A stretch of 11,183 nt of DNA, from contig JALQXY010000131.1 of NCBI GenBank assembly GCA_023262945.1, forward strand, positions 1 to 11,183, written 5' to 3'. Below the pieces are notes generated by a model, which saw only the letters and a list, made by a program, of their open reading frames with translations, had not been told where the DNA came from and ran no database searches. Made by a program: the position numbers and the translations under genes. Of this stretch, positions 6,719 to 11,183 are shown piece after piece. Positions within the stretch are counted from its first letter, which is position 1. The number at the start of each line of letters is the position of its first letter. The DNA is from Rickettsiales bacterium. Lineage in GTDB: Bacteria; Pseudomonadota; Alphaproteobacteria; Rickettsiales; UBA1997.

Positions 6719-7573
6719 ATGAAACAAGAATTAATAAAAGCTGCTGTTATAGGAGATCCAATAGAGCATTCATTATCACCAAAAATTCACAATTATTTTT
6801 TGCGTAAATATCAAATTAATGGTCAATATAAAGCTATAAAAGTTACTAAAGAAGATTTTGAAAAAGAGGTAAAACAACTTATAAAAAATGGCTATAGAGG
6901 TTTTAATATAACAATTCCTCATAAAGAGGCGGCAATTAAATTATGTGATCACCTTAGCCAGACTGCGCGTTTAATTGGTGCAGTTAACACTATATCAATA
7001 TTGGATAATGGCAATATATTTGGACATAATTCTGATGCTCAAGGCTTTATAGATAACCTAAAATATTACGATAAGAATCTACTTTTTAAAAATAAAACTG
7101 CTTTTGTTATAGGTGCTGGAGGCGGGGCTAGAGCCGTGATTTATGCTTTGATAAATGAAAATATTAAAAAATTAGTTATTACAAATAGAAATGAATTTAA
7201 GGCACAAAAATTAATTGAAGAATTTAAAGATTTTGCTAAAAGTAAAAATTGTCAAATCGAACTATTGCCAAAAGATAGATTTGAAAAAGAAATGATTGAT
7301 TGTGATATTTTGGTTAATACAACATCTCTAGGTATGTTGAATTGCAATAAATTATCAATAAATCTTATAAATTTACCAAAATCTTCAATTGTTAATGATA
7401 TAGTTTATAATCCGTTAATGACTGATTTATTAAAAATGGCGCAAAATAATGGTAGCAAAATAATTACAGGGATTGGTATGCTAGTATTTCAAGCTTTGAT
7501 AGGTTTTGAGATTTGGTTTGGTAAGAAAGTAGAATTTGAAGATAATTTAATAAAAGAGCTTATTCAATTTTAA
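6719..7573 (+). CDS. aroE: Shikimate dehydrogenase
   Basis: A 284-residue enzyme catalysing NADPH-dependent reduction of 3-dehydroshikimate to shikimate in the aromatic amino acid/chorismate pathway, cytosolic. The shikimate-binding site is seen as HSLSP (Ser18, Ser20), FNITIPHKE with the catalytic Lys69, GAVNT with Asn90, and HNSDAQGF with the catalytic Asp106. The Rossmann nucleotide-binding loop is GAGGGARAV (132-140), followed by TNRNEFKAQKL, whose Asn-Arg pair is typical of NADP specificity in AroE. The length is normal for the family, and all key residues are present, so the gene looks functional. The ATG is two bases after the virD4 TAA with no Shine-Dalgarno sequence, so translation may be coupled. 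No other shikimate-pathway gene is in the window. The pairing with a secretion gene is probably accidental. Confidence 0.93.
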   Translation: MKQELIKAAVIGDPIEHSLSPKIHNYFLRKYQINGQYKAIKVTKEDFEKEVKQLIKNGYRGFNITIPHKEAAIKLCDHLSQTARLIGAVNTISILDNGNIFGHNSDAQGFIDNLKYYDKNLLFKNKTAFVIGAGGGARAVIYALINENIKKLVITNRNEFKAQKLIEEFKDFAKSKNCQIELLPKDRFEKEMIDCDILVNTTSLGMLNCNKLSINLINLPKSSIVNDIVYNPLMTDLLKMAQNNGSKIITGIGMLVFQALIGFEIWFGKKVEFEDNLIKELIQF

Positions 7574-7614
7574 TCTGAAAAACATTGTTTTAAACGAATT
7601 AATTTATCTTGATT

Positions 7615-7691
7615 GGGTGATTAGCTCAGCTGGTTAGAGTGCTACGTTGACATCGTAGAGGTCGGTGGTTCGAGTCCACTATCACCCACCA
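7615..7691 (+). tRNA. tRNA-Val (anticodon GAC)
   Basis: A full cloverleaf is visible: acceptor GGGTGAT pairing perfectly with ATCACCC, D-arm GCTC/GAGT, anticodon stem CTACG/CGTAG around loop TTGACAT (anticodon GAC at 7649-7651), a 5-nt variable loop, T-arm GGTGG/CCACT around TTCGAGT, discriminator A and an encoded CCA. It lies 41 bp after aroE and may be read through from that operon; I see no clear promoter of its own. Confidence 0.97.
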
Positions 7692-7698
7692 TTTATTT

Positions 7699-7726
7699 AT
7701 AATTTCTGAGTCATATCAGAAATTAT
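7699..7726 (+). terminator. Hairpin after tRNA-Val
   Basis: ATAATTTCTGA (7699-7709) and TCAGAAATTAT (7716-7726) are perfect reverse complements giving an 11-bp stem with a 6-nt loop, starting 8 bases after the tRNA CCA. It probably serves as the 3' end signal or a processing stem. There is no clean U-tract after it. Confidence 0.55.
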
Positions 7727-7727
7727 T

Positions 7728-7763
7728 CTATAGGTATATACTTATAGAAATCTAAGATTTCTA
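7728..7763 (+). repeat. Two further adjacent inverted repeats
   Basis: CTATA (7728-7732) and TATAG (7743-7747) flank a GTATATAC palindrome; immediately after, TAGAAATC (7745-7752) and GATTTCTA (7756-7763) form an 8-bp stem around a 3-nt loop. With the hairpin at 7699-7726 they make three consecutive hairpins in 65 bp. They could add to termination or act in the leader of the downstream gene. Confidence 0.45.
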
Positions 7764-7814
7764 GAAAATTTTGTTAATTAAATTAAACTTAATCTAGTTT
7801 AGCATTAATAATTA

Positions 7815-9224
7815 ATGAAAAACAGAAGCAACAACAATTACATAAACACCTCTTTCTTGCTTGATTCTATTGAGGCATGGGAAGAAGATGAAAAAATAAG
7901 ATTTAATCTTGATAAGTTAAACTCTTCTTTTCGGGAGTCCGTTCCAATTCTTGAATTTATAGACTGGAAAATAACCTCTATAAAAAGAGGCTACGCTGAA
8001 ACGATACTTCCTCTTAACCCCAACTCTTCTAATCAATATATAACTCATCAAGCAGCTTTAATGTTACTCTCTGCAGACTATACAGGAGGACTTGCAATAG
8101 CAAGTTTATTCCATTTATCGCCTGTTGTTGGTTTTTGGGAAACTATAGATGAGTATGCTATATATATGTGGGGTGCGGCCGCTAAAGTTAAATGGCATGC
8201 TCCGAGTTGCAACACTTTAACTTGCAGAGCAAGCATTCCTAAGAAAGACTGGGTAATGCTTGCAAAAAGAATGAAAAAAAGCAAAAAAATAGCATTTACC
8301 GTAAAGATTGAAATGTTTAATGGTTATAAATTGGTTGCTGAATCAGATTTTACTTACTGGGCTCAAGACATACAAAATCTAAGACATAACGCTCTTGATG
8401 AAAATAAAATTGCTCTTCTTTATGAACACAAGCTTAAAACAACCGCAAAATTAATAGCTGGCATGAGGGCTTTAGAACAAAGAAAGCCTCCTAAAGAAAG
8501 GGGTTTTGAAGATCCTTATGCACTTATTCTTGCTGGAACCCATGGAACAACTCTCGCAAAAAGATTCTACAATATTATACCTCAATTGCAAAATATGGTA
8601 TTTGCCAGAACTGTGCATCTTGATAAAAGTGTCGTTGATTTTGTAAAAAGAAAACCCATATCTAACATTGTTAACATAGGTGTTGGATATGATAGTAGGT
8701 TCTGGAGACTAGAATTAAAGGGTGTAAACATCTATGAGTTAGATCTTCCAATTATGTTAAATGATAGGAAGAGGATATTTGATTATAGTATGAAGAATAA
8801 TATTCATATCGTTCCTATTGACTTAAGAATCCAAAGTATAGACAAAGTTTTACTAAATGATGAATCTTTCAATAAAGACTTACCTACTTTTTTTATCTGG
8901 GAAGGATGCTCTATGTATTTTACTGAAGATGAAACGGATAAAATTATTAGTTCTATTTCTAAGTTTATGTCAAAGGATTCCTACGTTTGGATTGATTATG
9001 TTTCTCTTGAAATTATCAATGGTACTACAAAAGTACAGGAAATAGAAGATTTTATGAGAAATATGAGTAAGCTCGGAGAAACTTTTATTAACGGATTTAA
9101 TGATTTTAAACATATCGCAAAAAAGAATAATTTGAGTATTGCAACCGATGTATCATCAAATATAATAGTGAAAAGCAACGATGAGCATTACAAGCACTAT
9201 AAATTCTGCATTTTAAAAAAATGA
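7815..9224 (+). CDS. Hot-dog thioesterase-like / LCMT-family methyltransferase fusion
   Basis: A 469-residue two-part protein. Residues about 35-185 look like a hot-dog-fold domain of the DUF4442/PaaI thioesterase type: a hydrophobic substrate segment HQAALMLLSADYTGGLA (78-94) followed by strands rich in aliphatic and Lys residues. Residues about 195-469 form an S-adenosylmethionine methyltransferase of the leucine-carboxyl-methyltransferase (LCMT/TIGR00027) type. The SAM loop is NIVNIGVGYDSRFWRL (284-299), followed by the acidic strand ELDLP (308-312) and WEGCSMYFTEDE (362-373), all in the family order. A plausible role is release of, or binding to, an acyl thioester and methylation of a carboxylate or hydroxyl on a small molecule; the substrate is unknown. 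The stop overlaps the histidine kinase start by 4 bp (ATGA), so the two are translationally coupled and probably work in one pathway. The methyltransferase call is firmer than the thioesterase one. The ATG at 7815 leaves a complete hot-dog domain. Confidence 0.75.
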   Translation: MKNRSNNNYINTSFLLDSIEAWEEDEKIRFNLDKLNSSFRESVPILEFIDWKITSIKRGYAETILPLNPNSSNQYITHQAALMLLSADYTGGLAIASLFHLSPVVGFWETIDEYAIYMWGAAAKVKWHAPSCNTLTCRASIPKKDWVMLAKRMKKSKKIAFTVKIEMFNGYKLVAESDFTYWAQDIQNLRHNALDENKIALLYEHKLKTTAKLIAGMRALEQRKPPKERGFEDPYALILAGTHGTTLAKRFYNIIPQLQNMVFARTVHLDKSVVDFVKRKPISNIVNIGVGYDSRFWRLELKGVNIYELDLPIMLNDRKRIFDYSMKNNIHIVPIDLRIQSIDKVLLNDESFNKDLPTFFIWEGCSMYFTEDETDKIISSISKFMSKDSYVWIDYVSLEIINGTTKVQEIEDFMRNMSKLGETFINGFNDFKHIAKKNNLSIATDVSSNIIVKSNDEHYKHYKFCILKK

Positions 9225-11005
9225 AGTTTTTTAAAGATAAAAAAAATAAAATTGCTGATTTTCTTAATTCGGAGTTTGAAAAAAGTCGTTATGTAATGGT
9301 TGCGGGAGCTTTGCTCTCATTTCTTGGACATCCATTATATTATTTTATATACACATTCTTATTTCCCCAGCCTTATGATAGTGTATTCTTTCGTTTTGCA
9401 TCCAGTATAATATCTATTCCTTTTTTATTTACCTTATACTATCCCAATAGATTTAAACCTTTTCTTATGTTGAGTTGGTATTTTTGGGTTACATTCATTT
9501 TACCAATAACATTTACCTTTATTATGTTGATGAATGATACATCAACTCTTTGGATAATAGCCGAGACAATGATGGTGTTTTTGGTAATATTTTTTGTTTT
9601 TAATGCAATAATAATGTTTGCTGTACTAATTGTAGGGTTTACCATAGGGTATTTATGCTTTCTATACTATAGCTCTATTGATCTTGGCATTACTTTGCTG
9701 CAAGTAGCGGAATATTTATTCTTGCTGCCTCTTGCTCTTGTTTGTGGTATAGTATTTACTATTACTGCTAAAAAAGGAGAAATGGCTCAAACAAGAGCAA
9801 AATCCCTAGAAGCTCTTGGAGGTTCAATCGCTCACGAAATGCGCAATCCTCTTGGATCTATCTATCAATCTTCATATATTCTTATTAAAAAACTACATGA
9901 AATAACTACAACAATAAAAAAGGACAACTCTCCTATTTCTAAAAAAGAGATTGTGGAGATAGAAGAGTTGCTTGAAATCATAGGCAATTCTTCCGTGAGA
10001 GGAAATATGGTGATCGATATGATTCTTTCCAATATTAAGGGAAAAGACATAGATAAGAGTAAGTTTAAAGTCTATCAAGTTTCCGAGGTTGTAAAAAACG
10101 CTATAAGAGAATTTGCTTTTGCAGGATCGGCAGAAAGAGTAAAAGTATCAAGTAATTTAAAAGATGATTTCTGCTTCAAGGGCGATGAAAATATGCTTGT
10201 TTTTGTTCTATTTAATCTTCTTAAAAACGCTCTTTATTATCTTAAAGCCTATCCAGATAGTAGAATTACTATAAGCTCCAAACATGGTAGCGATGGATTT
10301 AATTATCTTTATTTTCGTGATACTGGGCCAGGTATTCCAGAAGATAAACTAGAATCTATTTTTGAATCATTCATGACAAGTGGAAAAGCTGAAGGCACAG
10401 GTCTTGGATTATCATTTTGCAGAAGGGTAATTACTGCTTTTGAAGGAAAAATATTTTGCAATTCTAAATTAGGAGAATATACAGAATTTACTATTTCTTT
10501 CCCTAAGTTAAAAAAAGAAGATGAAAGAAAGAAAGAAGAATTAATGGTAAAAAAAGATATAATAGATTATAAGGCGCTTATCAAAGAAAGATATGGTAAC
10601 AAAACGATTCTTCTTGCTGATGATCAGCTTGTAAATAGAAAGATATCTGCATCTAGATTGGAAAAACTAGGATTTAATGTTTTTACTGCTGAGCATGGAA
10701 AAGATGTTCTTGATATTTTAGAAGATAAGGGAAATGACATAGATATAATATTTATGGATTTGCAAATGCCAGAAATTGACGGCTATGAGTCAGCTAGATT
10801 AATTAAAGCGGGTTATAAGAATAAAGAAGGAAAAAGATTCAATAATTTCTTAAAATATAAAACCATTTTAATTATTGCCTATACAGGCGATGACGACAAC
10901 GAAACTATTGCTAAAATTAAGGCTCATGATATGCAGGGTCATATTGGGAAGAGTTGGAGCGATCGGCAATTATTGGTGGCTTTAGATAAAGCTTTTAAAG
11001 TCTAG
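9221..11005 (+). CDS. CqsS/LqsS-like hybrid sensor histidine kinase
   Basis: A 594-residue membrane hybrid kinase. Residues about 25-182 contain around six transmembrane segments. The HisKA-type helix has the phospho-accepting His205 in IAHEMRNPLG. The ATPase domain shows the N box NLLKNA (332-337), DTGPGIP (367-373) and GTGLGL (392-397). The C-terminal receiver has Asp467-Asp468, phospho-acceptor Asp513 in MDLQMPEIDGY, Thr555 and Lys577, all canonical. The sensor has two blocks, GHPLYYFIYTFLFPQPY (36-52) and LP..F.FIMLMNDTSTLW (94-111). As I recall the sequence, these strongly resemble the membrane domain of Vibrio CqsS, receptor for the alpha-hydroxyketone autoinducer CAI-1, and of Legionella LqsS. 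One apparent difference is Thr107 where CqsS has Trp. Signal would pass from His205 to Asp513 and then to a phosphotransfer protein not in the window. It overlaps the fusion enzyme by 4 bp, suggesting a linked input. The kinase call is certain; the ligand class is inferred. Confidence 0.9.
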   Translation: MKFFKDKKNKIADFLNSEFEKSRYVMVAGALLSFLGHPLYYFIYTFLFPQPYDSVFFRFASSIISIPFLFTLYYPNRFKPFLMLSWYFWVTFILPITFTFIMLMNDTSTLWIIAETMMVFLVIFFVFNAIIMFAVLIVGFTIGYLCFLYYSSIDLGITLLQVAEYLFLLPLALVCGIVFTITAKKGEMAQTRAKSLEALGGSIAHEMRNPLGSIYQSSYILIKKLHEITTTIKKDNSPISKKEIVEIEELLEIIGNSSVRGNMVIDMILSNIKGKDIDKSKFKVYQVSEVVKNAIREFAFAGSAERVKVSSNLKDDFCFKGDENMLVFVLFNLLKNALYYLKAYPDSRITISSKHGSDGFNYLYFRDTGPGIPEDKLESIFESFMTSGKAEGTGLGLSFCRRVITAFEGKIFCNSKLGEYTEFTISFPKLKKEDERKKEELMVKKDIIDYKALIKERYGNKTILLADDQLVNRKISASRLEKLGFNVFTAEHGKDVLDILEDKGNDIDIIFMDLQMPEIDGYESARLIKAGYKNKEGKRFNNFLKYKTILIIAYTGDDDNETIAKIKAHDMQGHIGKSWSDRQLLVALDKAFKV

Positions 11006-11066
11006 CATTATATTTAACTGGTAACGGATTTGATTTATAGTAACGCGAAAATGTTTTAGACAAGTT

Positions 11067-11183
11067 ATCTTATACCAATTCTCATCTAAAAATAAACAAT
11101 ATGACAAAATATTTTTTGAGATAAAAATTGTAAAAAATGCAAGTCCTATGCATATAGGACTTAAGGCTTTTTGCAATTTTTAG
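11067..11183. repeat. MITE-like palindromic element, copy 2 (cut by window end)
   Basis: It begins about 60 bp after the kinase stop and runs off the window in the same orientation as copy 1 (offset 6789 bp). Over 11082-11183 it matches copy 1 at 95 of 102 positions. Its left end TATACCAATTCTCATCTAAA resembles the reverse complement of copy 1's right end (4432-4456) better than copy 1's own left end, supporting the terminal inverted repeat. Its central stem AAGTCCTAT/ATAGGACTT (11141-11149, 11154-11162) is perfect, whereas copy 1 has one mismatch. The remaining right half lies outside the window. Confidence 0.75.

Noticed and set aside
8857..9178. Small + and - strand frames in the methyltransferase domain
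   Set aside because: They overlap a region with clear LCMT motifs and show no domain of their own.
9439..10078. Minus-strand frames opposite the kinase
   Set aside because: They are shadows of the hydrophobic and HisKA coding sequence.
10982..11176. Minus-strand 64-codon frame at the right end
   Set aside because: Most of it lies in the palindromic repeat copy and the kinase 3' end, and copy 1 shows no conserved protein there.

Overview
The window is AT-rich DNA with sparse coding, long intergenic gaps and poly(A) runs. Together with a VirD4 coupling protein of the kind found in Rickettsiales, this suggests an intracellular alphaproteobacterium, probably a Rickettsiales-type endosymbiont. 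The taxon is an inference from composition and VirD4, not from a marker gene. Readable genes are all on the + strand, use standard stops (TGA included) and mostly lack a clear Shine-Dalgarno sequence.

Layout. (1) 1-1435: a lysine/glutamate-rich coiled-coil protein, cut by the window edge and apparently split by a -1 frame change at a run of eight A's; its C-terminal part is Pro/Ala/Thr-rich and much richer in GC. (2) 1436-1887: non-coding, with a probable promoter and a possible 37-codon leader ORF whose stop overlaps the next start. (3) 1888-4151: a two-gene polyamine operon, an ornithine-decarboxylase-type PLP enzyme followed by a deoxyhypusine-synthase-family protein. Since bacteria lack eIF5A, the pair probably makes putrescine and then homospermidine or a related polyamine. 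(4) 4152-4775: non-coding, holding a 181-bp nearly palindromic element with terminal inverted repeats. (5) 4776-7573: virD4 and aroE, two bases apart. (6) 7615-7691: tRNA-Val(GAC), followed by three consecutive hairpins. (7) 7815-11005: a hot-dog thioesterase-like/LCMT-like methyltransferase fusion overlapping by 4 bp a hybrid histidine kinase whose membrane sensor resembles the Vibrio CqsS / Legionella LqsS alpha-hydroxyketone receptors. (8) 11067-11183: a second, truncated copy of the palindromic element in the same orientation as the first.

The most interesting units are the translationally coupled enzyme-sensor pair, which looks like a small-molecule signalling module without a CqsA/LqsA synthase in view, the decarboxylase/DHS-like polyamine pair, and the palindromic MITE-like element. 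The virD4 gene implies a type IV secretion system encoded elsewhere, and the coiled-coil protein is a speculative candidate substrate for it.
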